DNA of 64,000 bases, from the NCBI RefSeq assembly GCF_014673215.1, contig NZ_JACWMS010000003.1:558001-622000 (forward strand), in the 5' to 3' direction. The position numbers and the translations under genes were made by a program. Below the pieces are notes generated by a model. That model made no database searches and was not told where the DNA came from. It worked only from the letters and a program-made list of their open reading frames with translations. Below, in pieces: positions 10,129 through 19,229 of the stretch. Position 1 is the first letter of the stretch; each line of letters starts with the position of its first letter. The stretch comes from Gordonia hankookensis. GTDB taxonomy: Bacteria > Actinomycetota > Actinomycetes > Mycobacteriales > Mycobacteriaceae.

Positions 10129-11745
10129 TCACATCCGAAAGACGCCGTAGCGCGGGTCGTCGAGTGGGGCATATCGGCAGGCTTCCAGCGCCAATCCGAG
10201 GGTGGTCCGGGTCTGCGCAGGATCGATGATCCCGTCGTCCCACAGCCGGGCAGTCGAGTAGTACGCGTCGGCCTGCCGCTCGAACTGCTCGCGGATCGGC
10301 GCCTTGAACGCCTCCTCGTCGTCGGCGGCCCAGTCACCCCTGGATCGTTCGACCTGGTTGCGACGGACCGTGGCCAGCGTGTCGGCCGCCTGTGGTCCGC
10401 CCATCACCGAGATGCGAGCGTTGGGCCACATCCACAGGAAGCGCGGCGAATACGCACGGCCGCACATCGAATAGTTGCCTGCGCCGAACGAGCCGCCGAC
10501 CATGACGGTCAGCTTGGGCACGCGCGCGCACGCGACGGCGTTGACCATTTTCGCCCCGTTCTTGGCGATGCCGCCTTCCTCGTATGCGCGTCCGACCATG
10601 AAGCCGGTGATGTTCTGCAGGAAGATCAGCGGTATCCGCCGCTGATCACAGAGCTCGATGAAATGCGCTCCCTTGAGGGCGGATTCGCTGAACAACACGC
10701 CGTTGTTGGCGACGAAGCCGACCGGGTGACCGTGCACGTGGGCGAACGCGGTGACCAGCGTGGTCCCGTAGTTCGCCTTGAACTCGGTGTATTCCCCGGC
10801 ATCACTGAGGATCTCGATGACCTCGCGGACGTCGTAGGGGGTCCGCGAATCGGTCGGGACCACGTCGTAGATGTCGGTCTGCGGCCGTTTCGGTTCGCGC
10901 GGGGCGATCGTCTCCCACTGCGCCGTCTCACGCGGGCCCAGGGTGGCGACGATGTCGCGCACCTTCGCGAGGGCCTGCTCGTCGTTGTCGACGAGATGGT
11001 CGGTGACCCCGGAAATCGATGAGTGCATCGCGCCGCCGCCGAGTTCCTCGGCGGTCACGTCCTCGCCGGTGGCCGCCTTCACCAGTGGCGGCCCGGCCAA
11101 GAAGATCGTGCCCTGATTGCGAACGATCACCGTCTCGTCGCTCATCGCAGGCACATAGGCGCCGCCGGCCGTCGACGAACCGAGGACCGCAGCGATCTGC
11201 GGGATGCCCGCAGCGCTCATCGTCGCCTGGTTGTAGAAGATCCGGCCGAAATGGTCACGGTCCGGGAACACCTCGTCCTGCTGGAGGAGCATCGCACCGC
11301 CCGAGTCGACGAGGTAGATGCAGGGCAACCGGTTGGCCGCGGCGATCTCTTGTGCGCGCAGATGCTTCTTCACGGTCATCGGGTAGTAGGTGCCACCGGA
11401 GACGGTCGCGTCGTTGGCGACGATCATGCATTCGCGTCCGGCGACGCGGCCCACACCCGCGACCACACCGGCAGACGGCACGCGGTCGTCGTACATACCC
11501 GTCGCCGCGAGGGGAGCGACCTCGAGGAACGGCGAACCGACGTCGAGGAGTCCGTCCACCCGATCGCGGGGCAGGAGTTTGCCCCGAGAGATGTGGCGGT
11601 CGCGCGCCTTCTCGCCACCTCCCCGCCGCGCAGCGGCGAGAAGCTCCCCGAGTCGGCCGATGTTGCGGAGGTGGGCGACCCGGGACGCGACCGGCTCTTC
11701 CCCGGACCCGCTGGCGGCTTCCGTGCTGAACGTGCTGGTCACCAT
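10129..11745 (-). CDS. accD1: Methylcrotonyl-CoA carboxylase beta (carboxyltransferase) subunit
   Basis: 538-residue carboxyltransferase, first gene of the seven-gene operon. It shows the acyl-CoA-binding glycine segment [13 protein letters not shown], the [20 protein letters not shown] stretch and the carboxybiotin-site segment [31 protein letters not shown], shortened here to its key GAGNY and CGRAY residues, which are characteristic of methylcrotonyl-CoA carboxylase beta subunits. ATG at 11745 has AAAGG seven bases upstream. A palindromic operator overlaps the leader. Its product pairs with the biotin-bearing subunit encoded immediately downstream. Confidence 0.92.
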   Translation of the reverse strand: MVTSTFSTEAASGSGEEPVASRVAHLRNIGRLGELLAAARRGGGEKARDRHISRGKLLPRDRVDGLLDVGSPFLEVAPLAATGMYDDRVPSAGVVAGVGRVAGRECMIVANDATVSGGTYYPMTVKKHLRAQEIAAANRLPCIYLVDSGGAMLLQQDEVFPDRDHFGRIFYNQATMSAAGIPQIAAVLGSSTAGGAYVPAMSDETVIVRNQGTIFLAGPPLVKAATGEDVTAEELGGGAMHSSISGVTDHLVDNDEQALAKVRDIVATLGPRETAQWETIAPREPKRPQTDIYDVVPTDSRTPYDVREVIEILSDAGEYTEFKANYGTTLVTAFAHVHGHPVGFVANNGVLFSESALKGAHFIELCDQRRIPLIFLQNITGFMVGRAYEEGGIAKNGAKMVNAVACARVPKLTVMVGGSFGAGNYSMCGRAYSPRFLWMWPNARISVMGGPQAADTLATVRRNQVERSRGDWAADDEEAFKAPIREQFERQADAYYSTARLWDDGIIDPAQTRTTLGLALEACRYAPLDDPRYGVFRM

Positions 11746-11751
11746 CGACCT

Positions 11752-11775
11752 TTCAGTTAGTGATGATTAACTGAA
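11752..11775. promoter_or_regulatory. Palindromic operator before the accD1 operon
   Basis: Perfect inverted repeat TTCAGTTA (11752-11759) and TAACTGAA (11768-11775) with an 8-bp centre, 6-30 bases upstream of the accD1 ATG, so it overlaps the leader and probably the transcription start. The AT-rich arms stand out in this GC-rich DNA. A TetR-type repressor such as the one encoded at 15847-16473 is a plausible ligand; mycobacteria control the equivalent operon with the TetR protein BkaR. Confidence 0.6.
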
Positions 11776-11859
11776 CCGCATCGTACGTCAGCCCGGTGCG
11801 ACTTGTCACGTGCCCTTTCCGGCACTCATCACATTCTCGCAGCCGACGTGACGCGGCTC

Positions 11860-11871
11860 ACGAAATTTCGT
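11860..11871. promoter_or_regulatory. 12-bp perfect palindrome ACGAAATTTCGT in divergent promoter
   Basis: A self-complementary 12-mer lies midway in the 230-base region between the accD1 operon and the ferredoxin oxidoreductase gene, 105 bases before the latter's ATG. It may be a second operator controlling the plus-strand gene. No consensus is recognised. Confidence 0.35.
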
Positions 11872-11975
11872 ACTGTGGTGTCAGGCCCACCACCCATGGG
11901 CCGGATAACCGACGCCCGCGACGCCACCACCCACCGGCTTCGCGGACCGACATATGAAGAAGGCCAGGTAACCCC

Positions 11976-14900
11976 ATGACCCTCGCAGACGACCGCGCGC
12001 GCCGAGCAGGCGCGCACACCGAAGCCGGTTCCCGCAACACCCCGATTCCGGGGGGCGCGACGTTCTCCCTCGACGACCGCTACACGCGCGAGTCGGGCAC
12101 CATCTACCTCACCGGTATCCAAGCGCTGGTCCGAATGGTCCGCGACCGCGCGCGCATCGATCGGTTGCAGAATCTGCGCACGGCCTCCTTCATCTCCGGC
12201 TACGAGGGTTCGCCACTGGCCGGCTACGACCTGGAGATTTCCCGCCGACGCAACTACCTCGAGCCCTACGACATCGTCCACCGCCCCGGGCTGAACGAGG
12301 AGATCGCGGCGACGTCGGTGATGGGTTCACAGGTGGCCGGGCAGGTGGGCCATCTCGCCCCCGACGCCGCGGGACACACCCGCGACGGCGTGGTCGGCTA
12401 CTGGTACGGCAAGGCCCCCGGCCTGGACCGTGCGACCGACGCGTTGCGGCACGCGAACCTGATCGGCACCCACCCGGCCGGAGGCGCGGTCGCCCTCGTC
12501 GGCGACGACCCGGGCGCGAAGAGTTCGACGGTTCCGTGCGCGTCGGAGATGGCGCTGGCGGATCTGTACATGCCGATCCTCTACCCTGCCGATTCCCAGG
12601 ACATCCTCGATCTCGGCGTACACGCCGCCGTGATGAGCAGGGCCAGCGGCCTGTGGACCTCGATGAAGATCTCGGCGCACGTCGCCGACGGCGCCTCCAC
12701 CGCCATGGTCGACCCCGCGCGGATCACGCCGGTCTACGGAGACCTCGGCGCGAGCCCACACGTTCCGAGCGGGCGTCTGCTCGGCGCGAATCTGATGGAG
12801 CTGGAACAGAATCAGCTCACCACACGCATCCCTCGTGCCCTCGAATACGCGCGCCTCAACGGGCTCAACCGGATCACCGTGTCGAGTTCCGACGACCGCA
12901 TCGGCATCGTCGCTGCAGGCAAGACCTATCTCGACCTCCGAGAAGCGCTGCGTCTGATCGGTATCACCGACGACGACCTGCGTGCTCTCGGTATCCGGAT
13001 CCTGAAGCTCGGGATGGTGTACCCGATCGAGCGGGACATCCTGAACCGCTTCATGTTCGACACCGCCACCGGCGAACTCGACGAGGTCATCGTGATCGAG
13101 GAGAAGCGCGACTTCATCGAGACCATGATGCGTGACATCCTCTTCCGCCACCCTCACGCTCCTCGGATCGTCGGCAAGACGAACGAGGACGGCTCGACGC
13201 TCTTCTCGCGATTCGGGGAACTCGACGTCGACGCCGTCTCCCGTGGCCTCGCCAACCGGCTCGCACACCACCATCACATCGACGCGGCGCAGGACTGGCT
13301 CGACCGCAAGTCGCAGCGACGCGGGCGGATCGAACTGCCACTCGCCGTTCGCACCCCCTACTTCTGCTCCGGCTGCCCGCACAACAGCTCGACGAAGGTG
13401 TCCGACGATACCCTCGTCGGAGCCGGGATCGGTTGTCACGCCATGGTTCTGCTGATGGATCCCCGTCAGGTCGGCGACATCGCCGGCGTGACCCAGATGG
13501 GCGGCGAGGGCGCGCAGTGGATCGGCATGGCACCATTCGTGACCGCTGACCACTTCGTCCAGAACGTCGGCGACGGAACCTTCATGCACTCGGCATCGCT
13601 GGCTCTGCGCGCCGCGGTCGCGGCGGGTGAGAACATCACCTACAAGTTGCTCTACAACGGCACGGTCGCGATGACCGGCGGCCAGGATCCCGTGGGTGCC
13701 ATGGGCTTGCCCCGTCTGACGTCGTTGCTGATCGACGAGGGCGTCGCGCGAATCGTCGTGACCTCCGACGATCCCAAACGCACCAAAGCCCTCGCACTCC
13801 CCGGGAGTGTCGAGATCCGGCACCGAGACGAGATGCTCGACGTTCAGACCGAACTGGCCGCGGTCGGGGGCGTGACGGTGCTGATCCACGATCAGCATTG
13901 CGCAGCGGAGAATCGCCGCAAGCGCAAGCGCGGCACCGCCGAGACCCCCGATCAGCGCGTGATGATCAACGAGCGTATCTGCGAGGGCTGCGGCGACTGT
14001 GGCGAGAAGTCGAACTGCCTGTCCGTTCATCCCGTCCAGACCGAGTTCGGCCGCAAGACCCGGATCGACCAGAGTTCGTGCAACCTCGACTTCTCCTGCC
14101 TCAAGGGCGATTGCCCGTCCTTCGTGACCGTCACGCCCGGAACACGACGCGCCGGTGTGCGGGCCGACGACATCGCCGACACCGCGCTGCCGACACCGAC
14201 TGTCCCGGAACTCCGTGACACATTCACCCTCCGGGTCACCGGAATCGGCGGCACGGGCGTGGTGACCGTGTCGCAGGTCCTGGCCACCGCAGCAGTGTTG
14301 GACGGGCACGCCGCCCGCACTGTCGACATGACCGGTCTCGCCCAGAAGGGCGGTGCGGTGGTGAGTGATGTGAAGGTGTCGCCGGGAGCCGTCGAGCAGG
14401 CCGCCAAGGTCGCCTCCGACGACTGCGACCTCTATCTGGTGTGCGATCCGCTGGTCGGTACCGACCCTGCAAACCTGAAGGTCGCGGCGCCGGACAAGAC
14501 CGTCGCGGTGGTCTCGACGACCGAGATCCCCACGGGCGCGATGGTCATCGACACCTCGGTCGGTTTCCCGGCCGCACACCAGGTCCACTCCGCGATCGAC
14601 GCCAAGGTGGCACGTGCGGTCTATCTCGACCCGGGCGCGCTCTCGACCGGGCTGTTCGGCGACGAGCAGTACGCCAACATGCTCATGGTCGGTGCGGCAT
14701 ATCAGGCAGGGGCGCTTGCGATCTCGGCAGAGTCCGTCGAGCGGGCCATCGAACTCAATGGTGTCGCCGTCGAGGCCAACACACAGGCCTTCCGTCGCGG
14801 TAGGCAAATAGTCGACGACCCGGACGCCGTGACGGATACGCTCGCGGAACTGCACGGTTCGTCGTCGCCGGACATCATCCCCAGCGCTGACGCCGAGTCG

Positions 14901-15551
14901 GCGGTCGCCGCGCTCGGCATCGTCGACGACGACCTCTCCCACACCATCGCGATCCGGTACGACGAGTTGATCGCTTACGCCGACGAGCGTTATGCGCGTG
15001 GGTATCTCGAGTTGGTGGACCGGGTGCACCGGGCAGGCCACGGCGACGAACTGACCGGCGCGGTTGCCCGCAACCTCTACAAGCTCATGGCCTACAAGGA
15101 CGAGTACGAGGTGGCCAGGCTGACGCAGGACGCGGCATTCGCGTCGCGTATCGCCGAGCAATTCGGGGACGATGCAAAGGTGGCCGTGCGGCTGCATCCG
15201 CCGACCCTGCGTCATCTCGGGATGCGCGAGAAGATGTCACTCGGAGCTTGGGCGGATCGGCCGCTCGCGCGCCTCGCACAGATGAAACGTCTGCGTGGCA
15301 CCAAACTGGACCCGTTCGGACGCAACGAGATCCGCCGAACCGAGCGCGCACTGATCGTCGAGTACCGCGAGCTGGTCGAGGCCCTCGTGGCCGGGTTGTC
15401 GAGCGGCCGCATCGGCACCGAACAGCTGTCGTCGGCGGTCGCCCTCGCCGATCTGCCGGACATGGTCCGCGGCTACGAGAGCATCAAGATGGCCAATGTC
15501 GAGCGCTACCGCGAGGAGGCCGCCAGGCAACGCGCTGCGCTGGGTATCTGA
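11976..15551 (+). CDS. Fused indolepyruvate-type 2-oxoacid:ferredoxin oxidoreductase
   Basis: 1191-residue single-chain enzyme combining IorA and IorB modules. The N-terminal part (residues 20-470) has the ThDP-binding pyrimidine-type domain (FISGYEGSPLAGYDLEI, GLNEEIAATSVMGSQ). YFCSGCPHNSSTKV near 463 begins the ThDP diphosphate domain. A Cys cluster ERICEGCGDCGEKSNC near 670 ligates iron-sulfur centres. The gamma domain starts at TGIGGTGVVTVSQVL near 755, with MTGLAQKGGAVVSDV. It oxidatively decarboxylates aryl or branched 2-oxoacids to acyl-CoA and reduces ferredoxin. Divergence from the leucine operon suggests it may supply acyl-CoA to it; the substrate is inferred. Confidence 0.9.
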   Translation: MTLADDRARRAGAHTEAGSRNTPIPGGATFSLDDRYTRESGTIYLTGIQALVRMVRDRARIDRLQNLRTASFISGYEGSPLAGYDLEISRRRNYLEPYDIVHRPGLNEEIAATSVMGSQVAGQVGHLAPDAAGHTRDGVVGYWYGKAPGLDRATDALRHANLIGTHPAGGAVALVGDDPGAKSSTVPCASEMALADLYMPILYPADSQDILDLGVHAAVMSRASGLWTSMKISAHVADGASTAMVDPARITPVYGDLGASPHVPSGRLLGANLMELEQNQLTTRIPRALEYARLNGLNRITVSSSDDRIGIVAAGKTYLDLREALRLIGITDDDLRALGIRILKLGMVYPIERDILNRFMFDTATGELDEVIVIEEKRDFIETMMRDILFRHPHAPRIVGKTNEDGSTLFSRFGELDVDAVSRGLANRLAHHHHIDAAQDWLDRKSQRRGRIELPLAVRTPYFCSGCPHNSSTKVSDDTLVGAGIGCHAMVLLMDPRQVGDIAGVTQMGGEGAQWIGMAPFVTADHFVQNVGDGTFMHSASLALRAAVAAGENITYKLLYNGTVAMTGGQDPVGAMGLPRLTSLLIDEGVARIVVTSDDPKRTKALALPGSVEIRHRDEMLDVQTELAAVGGVTVLIHDQHCAAENRRKRKRGTAETPDQRVMINERICEGCGDCGEKSNCLSVHPVQTEFGRKTRIDQSSCNLDFSCLKGDCPSFVTVTPGTRRAGVRADDIADTALPTPTVPELRDTFTLRVTGIGGTGVVTVSQVLATAAVLDGHAARTVDMTGLAQKGGAVVSDVKVSPGAVEQAAKVASDDCDLYLVCDPLVGTDPANLKVAAPDKTVAVVSTTEIPTGAMVIDTSVGFPAAHQVHSAIDAKVARAVYLDPGALSTGLFGDEQYANMLMVGAAYQAGALAISAESVERAIELNGVAVEANTQAFRRGRQIVDDPDAVTDTLAELHGSSSPDIIPSADAESAVAALGIVDDDLSHTIAIRYDELIAYADERYARGYLELVDRVHRAGHGDELTGAVARNLYKLMAYKDEYEVARLTQDAAFASRIAEQFGDDAKVAVRLHPPTLRHLGMREKMSLGAWADRPLARLAQMKRLRGTKLDPFGRNEIRRTERALIVEYRELVEALVAGLSSGRIGTEQLSSAVALADLPDMVRGYESIKMANVERYREEAARQRAALGI

Positions 15552-15562
15552 CCGTGCGCGAC

Positions 15563-15842
15563 TGGTCTCGATACGTTCCGTCGCTACGCTCCTCCACTAC
15601 TCGACCGGCGGACCCCAACCGCTGGTCGGGTAACCGGCGAGCCCCAACCGCCGGTCGGGTAACCGGCGGACCCCAACCGCTGGTCGGGTAACCGGCGAGC
15701 CCCAACCGCCGGTCGGGTAACCGGCGAGCCCCAACCGCTGGTCGAGCAACCGACAAACCCAACCCGCTGGTCAAGTAACCGACAAACCCAACCCGCTGGT
15801 CGAGTAGCCTGCGAGCGAAGCGAGCCGGCGTATCGAGACCAC
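15563..15842. repeat. Repeat element: seven 29-bp tandem units between inverted arms
   Basis: Seven 29-bp units begin at 15613, 15642, 15671, 15700, 15729, 15758 and 15787; the core is CCCCAACCGCTGGTCGGGTA, drifting toward the right end. The array is bracketed by imperfect inverted arms: TGGTCTCGATACG at 15563 and its complement CGTATCGAGACCA ending at 15842, each about 44 bases, with the TACTCGACC/GGTCGAGTA ends inward. It fills the space between two convergent genes and can fold into a long hairpin, so it may serve as a two-way terminator. Similar dispersed elements occur in actinobacterial genomes. Confidence 0.85.
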
Positions 15843-15846
15843 GAGA

Positions 15847-16473
15847 TCACTCCGCCCGCAACGCTGCCCACGCCATCGCGCCGAGCACGGCGCGCAGGCC
15901 CGGCTCCGGGTAGGCCGGCAGTCTCGGCGACGAGTTCAGCAAACCGAACGTCGCATGCACCCGGACGCGTGCCTCCTCGCGTGACAGCAACCGGTCACCG
16001 CTTACCTCATCAAGCGCGAGCAGCACGTCCACCCACTGCTCGACGTACCGCCGCTGCAGCGACCGCACCTGGTGGTTCGCGGCAGGCGTCAGTGACGACA
16101 AGTCGCGGTCTTGAACGGCGATCAGGTCCGGCTTCGTGACGAGCACATCGATGTGGAACCGGATGAGCTCGAGCAGCGTCTGATCCGGATCGCCACCACG
16201 GGCGACGACCTCCGCGCCGCCGTCGTGCAGACGCTGGCTGATGTCGACGAGCATCTGGTCGAGCAGGTCGGTCTTCGACGAGAAATGACGGTACATCGCC
16301 GGGCCACTGACCCCCACCGCTCCGCCGATGTCCTCGAGGGTCACCCCGGCAAAGCCACCCGCCGCCATCAGGCGCGCAGCGGCCTCGAGCAATTCGGCCC
16401 GCCGCGCCGCCTTCGCCTGCCCGCGACGGGTGCGCGCAGGCTGCTCGGACGACGAGGGGGGCGGCGTGGTCAT
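15847..16473 (-). CDS. TetR-family transcriptional regulator
   Basis: 208-residue repressor. The N-terminal helix-turn-helix is clear: RAELLEAAARLMAAGGFAG, then VTLEDIGGAVGVSGPAMYRH and FSSKTDLLDQML, the standard TetR layout at residues 22-75. The rest is an all-helical ligand-binding domain. ATG at 16473 was chosen because the HTH then lies at the usual distance from the start; frame upstream of it is the shadow of the nitroreductase gene. It lies 43 bases downstream of the nitroreductase in the same direction. By analogy with mycobacterial BkaR it may control the leucine operon 4 kb away; this is inference. Confidence 0.85.
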   Translation of the reverse strand: MTTPPPSSSEQPARTRRGQAKAARRAELLEAAARLMAAGGFAGVTLEDIGGAVGVSGPAMYRHFSSKTDLLDQMLVDISQRLHDGGAEVVARGGDPDQTLLELIRFHIDVLVTKPDLIAVQDRDLSSLTPAANHQVRSLQRRYVEQWVDVLLALDEVSGDRLLSREEARVRVHATFGLLNSSPRLPAYPEPGLRAVLGAMAWAALRAE

Positions 16474-16516
16474 GATGAGTTCGCACTCTACCGCCGGGTC
16501 GGTCACACCAGTGCCG

Positions 16517-17137
16517 TCACCAGCCGTTGATGTGCAGGATGTCGTCGAGGGGTTTGCGGCCGGCCGGCTGGAAGCTCGTACCCGTGTAGTACGCGACCGG
16601 CAGCAGCACCCCCTGGTGAACGGTGTCCGGGATGCCCAGGAGCTCGGCGACCTCACGTTCATAGGTCAGGTGCAGAGTCGTCCAGGCAGATCCCAATCCG
16701 CGAGCACGCAGCGCGAGCTGCAGACTCCACGCGCCCGGCAGCAACGAACCCCACAGGCCGGCCTGGTTGCCCGACGCGAGTTCGCCTCCGCTGTAGATCG
16801 CACCGATCACCAGCACCGGCACCTGACCCATCGTGTCGGCCAGGTACTGCGCGCTCGACGCGACGCGGCGGGCGGTGTCGTCGGCCCTCGGCTGGTTCGC
16901 CGAGTACGCGGCGAACGACTTCGCATAGAGGTCGGCCACCTTCTGTTTGATCACCGGATCGGTCAGCACGATCCAGTGCCAGCCCTGACTGTTGCTTCCC
17001 GTGGGCGCCTGCAGCGCCACCTCCAACGCCTCCTTGACGATCTCGAGCGGCACCGGACGCTCCAGGTCGAGCCGCTTGCGCACCGAACGTGTGGTGGTGA
17101 GCAGCTCATCGGGGTCCAGGGGTAACAGGTCGGTCAT
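16517..17137 (-). CDS. Nitroreductase-family FMN oxidoreductase
   Basis: 206-residue nitroreductase-fold protein. The FMN-binding start RSVRKRLDLERPVP, the APTGSNSQGWHWIVL segment (about residues 44-58) and the LGSAWTTLHLTYEREVAELLGIPD region near the C-terminus are typical. The start at 17137 has AAGGAG at good spacing. The enzyme reduces nitro, quinone or unsaturated substrates with NAD(P)H; the natural substrate is unknown. It is followed by the TetR gene, which could be its regulator instead of the leucine operon's. Confidence 0.88.
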   Translation of the reverse strand: MTDLLPLDPDELLTTTRSVRKRLDLERPVPLEIVKEALEVALQAPTGSNSQGWHWIVLTDPVIKQKVADLYAKSFAAYSANQPRADDTARRVASSAQYLADTMGQVPVLVIGAIYSGGELASGNQAGLWGSLLPGAWSLQLALRARGLGSAWTTLHLTYEREVAELLGIPDTVHQGVLLPVAYYTGTSFQPAGRKPLDDILHINGW

Positions 17138-17261
17138 GCGATCTCCTTCGTTGTCGGATGATGACGATCGGCCATCGTGGGACCACTCTCCAGCTTGGCC
17201 GCGTGCGGCGACGATGTCGATGCCGGTCCCCGACCGGCGGTGATGGCACCGCTCGGGAATC

Positions 17262-17660
17262 TCAGCGCAGCAGACCATACCGACGTAGGTGATCGACCAA
17301 TCCGTCGGTCAGGGGCAATTCGGCCAATTCGTGCGCCTCCACCCACCGGGCATCCGCCGCATCGTCGCCCGCACGGATCGTGCCCGAACGGTATTCGGCC
17401 ACGAAGTCGTGGACCTCGTACACCACGTCGTCGTCGCCCGGGATGTCGACCACCCAGGCCTCCGCTCCGACATCGACGACGAGACCCGTCTCCTCCGCGA
17501 CCTCGCGCGCGGCCGCGGCGGGGAGCGTCTCCCCCGCTTCGACCTTCCCGCCGGGCACGCTCCAGCGGCCGACCTGTGGCGGATACCGGCGCTGCACGAG
17601 TAGCAGCCGGTCGGCGGAATCCCAGACGACCGCTCCGACCCCCACGACACGCCGGGTCAC
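17262..17660 (-). CDS. Nudix hydrolase (MutT-like)
   Basis: 132-residue protein with an intact Nudix box, GKVEAGETLPAAAAREVAEE continuing TGLVV, at residues 38-62, including the metal-binding REVAEE glutamates. The family hydrolyses nucleoside diphosphates linked to another moiety. GTG at 17660 is favoured over ATG 17690 because GGAGGTGG lies five bases upstream and the GTGA overlap couples it to the upstream carboxyltransferase stop. The substrate cannot be told; sanitising oxidised nucleotides is one possibility. Confidence 0.88.
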   Translation of the reverse strand: MTRRVVGVGAVVWDSADRLLLVQRRYPPQVGRWSVPGGKVEAGETLPAAAAREVAEETGLVVDVGAEAWVVDIPGDDDVVYEVHDFVAEYRSGTIRAGDDAADARWVEAHELAELPLTDGLVDHLRRYGLLR

Positions 17661-19108
17661 CCGCCACCTCCGGGGACGCGGGTCCGACAAGCGTCCGACG
17701 GCGTCGGCCCCGAGGTCAGTTCCGCGGCGATCACCGATCGGAGCCGGGTCATCCCGTCGGGTGCGGTCACATCGACGAGGAGGTCGACGGTGTCGTCGGC
17801 GTAGAGGGCGCCTGCGGCGATGCCCTGGTCGGCGGCCAACTCCGCCGCGTGGTCGGTGTCACGGTGCACGATGAGGCTGGCTCCCTCGGGTGGCAGGGGC
17901 GACAGCCACGCGTCCGTCGCCGCGATCCGGCGGTCCGTCGGAAACAGCGCCAGTGCCGCCCCGCCGGCCCCCTGCCCGAGCAGAACTGAGATGGTCGGCA
18001 CCGGGACCGACACGAGTTCGGCTGTGCAGCGGGCGATCTCGGCGGCCAGCCCGGCTTCTTCGGCAGCAACCGACAACTCGGCGCCCGGGGTGTCGATGAC
18101 GGTGACCACCGGCAATCCCAGGTCGGAAGCCATGGCCATCCCGCGGCGCGCGACTCGGAGGTCGACCGGCCCGATCAGCTCCCCGCCCGCCTGTTTCCGC
18201 CGGTCATGCCCGATCACCACGGCCGGATTGCCGCCGAAACCGTGGAGTGCCAACCACAACGGTGCATCACCGCGGAGTACCACGGTGCCGTCCGTCGCCA
18301 AGAACTCACTCAACCCGGGCCGATCCCGCGCCCTGGTCGCGAGCACCGCCTCCCACGCGGTCCCCGCCCACGAACGCTCCGAGATCGGCCCGGCTGCAGC
18401 CTTCCCCGTCCCGCCCGGCCCGCGCACTCTCGACGACAGCATCGCGAGCGTCTCCCCGACGAGCCCGCCGAGACGCTCGGCCGGCACGACGGCGTCGACC
18501 AGACCTCGTCGGTGCAGATTCTCCGACGTCTGTACGTTCTCGGGGAACGGTTCCCCGTACAGCCCTTGGTAGACACGGGGACCGAGGAAACCGACGAGTG
18601 CCGACGGCTCCGCCCATGTCACGTGTCCCAGCGATCCCCACGACGCGAACACCCCGCCGGTCGTCGGATGTCGGAGATACACCAGGTAGGGCAGCCCCGC
18701 CGCCTTGTGCGCGTTGACCGCGCCGGTGATCGCGACCATCTGCAGGAATGCCGCGGTTCCCTCCTGCATCCGGGTTCCGCCCGACGCCGGGAGGGCCAGC
18801 ACCGCAATCCGCTCCCGCGTCGCCCGCTCGATCGCGGCGACCACCCGCCTTCCGGCGCTGCGACCGATCGACCCTCCGAGGAAGCCGAATTCACTGACCA
18901 CCACGGCCACTCGGACATCGCTGACGCGACCGGACCCGGTGACCACCGATTCATCCAGCCCGGTGCGCTCATGCGCCCGGGCGAGCGAGGAGCGATATCC
19001 CGGGTCGGCCGGCTCCCAGCCGACGGGATCGTCCCATGCCTCGAATGTGCCTTGATCGAACAGCGATTCGACCAGACTGATGGCGTCGGGGTGCGCGCGA
19101 TCGGTCAC
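17657..19108 (-). CDS. Acyl-CoA carboxylase carboxyltransferase, single-chain (AccD3-like)
   Basis: 483-residue protein containing both carboxyltransferase halves: an N-terminal beta-like domain (VVVSEFGFLGGSIGRSAGRR, ALPASGGTRMQEGTAAFLQM near 100-130) and a C-terminal alpha-like domain (LPVVTVIDTPGAELSVAAEE and LLGQGAGGAALAL near 330-390). It resembles mycobacterial AccD3 (Rv0904c) in size and arrangement and lacks an N-terminal zinc finger. GTG at 19108 gives an N-terminus starting MTDRAHPDA; sequence upstream looks non-coding. No biotin-bearing partner is adjacent, so it must use one from elsewhere. It is coupled to the Nudix gene. Confidence 0.85.
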   Translation of the reverse strand: MTDRAHPDAISLVESLFDQGTFEAWDDPVGWEPADPGYRSSLARAHERTGLDESVVTGSGRVSDVRVAVVVSEFGFLGGSIGRSAGRRVVAAIERATRERIAVLALPASGGTRMQEGTAAFLQMVAITGAVNAHKAAGLPYLVYLRHPTTGGVFASWGSLGHVTWAEPSALVGFLGPRVYQGLYGEPFPENVQTSENLHRRGLVDAVVPAERLGGLVGETLAMLSSRVRGPGGTGKAAAGPISERSWAGTAWEAVLATRARDRPGLSEFLATDGTVVLRGDAPLWLALHGFGGNPAVVIGHDRRKQAGGELIGPVDLRVARRGMAMASDLGLPVVTVIDTPGAELSVAAEEAGLAAEIARCTAELVSVPVPTISVLLGQGAGGAALALFPTDRRIAATDAWLSPLPPEGASLIVHRDTDHAAELAADQGIAAGALYADDTVDLLVDVTAPDGMTRLRSVIAAELTSGPTPSDACRTRVPGGGG

Positions 19109-19229
19109 CCTCACATCGTAGTGTGGGCTGCCCGCCAGACGACCATTCGGGAACAAACGGCTCGGACCGATGATCCGTGGGGCCTGCGGCGGTCATAATC
19201 GCAGACACACTCACCGACAGGAGCTCACC

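Noticed and set aside
11829..12281. 150-codon minus-strand frame crossing the divergent promoter
   Set aside because: Most of it is antisense to the ferredoxin oxidoreductase N-terminus and it has no recognisable motif.
12327..15215. 962-codon open frame antisense to the ferredoxin oxidoreductase
   Set aside because: It mirrors the sense gene with high-GC codon bias, has no domain motifs, and the sense frame has intact ThDP and Fe-S motifs. Similar long antisense frames at 3929-5641, 8583-10229, 26327-28216, 51543-53708, 51964-53919 and 55089-57017 were dismissed for the same reason.
15613..15815. CRISPR array
   Set aside because: The 29-bp units are contiguous, with no unique spacers, and there are no cas genes.
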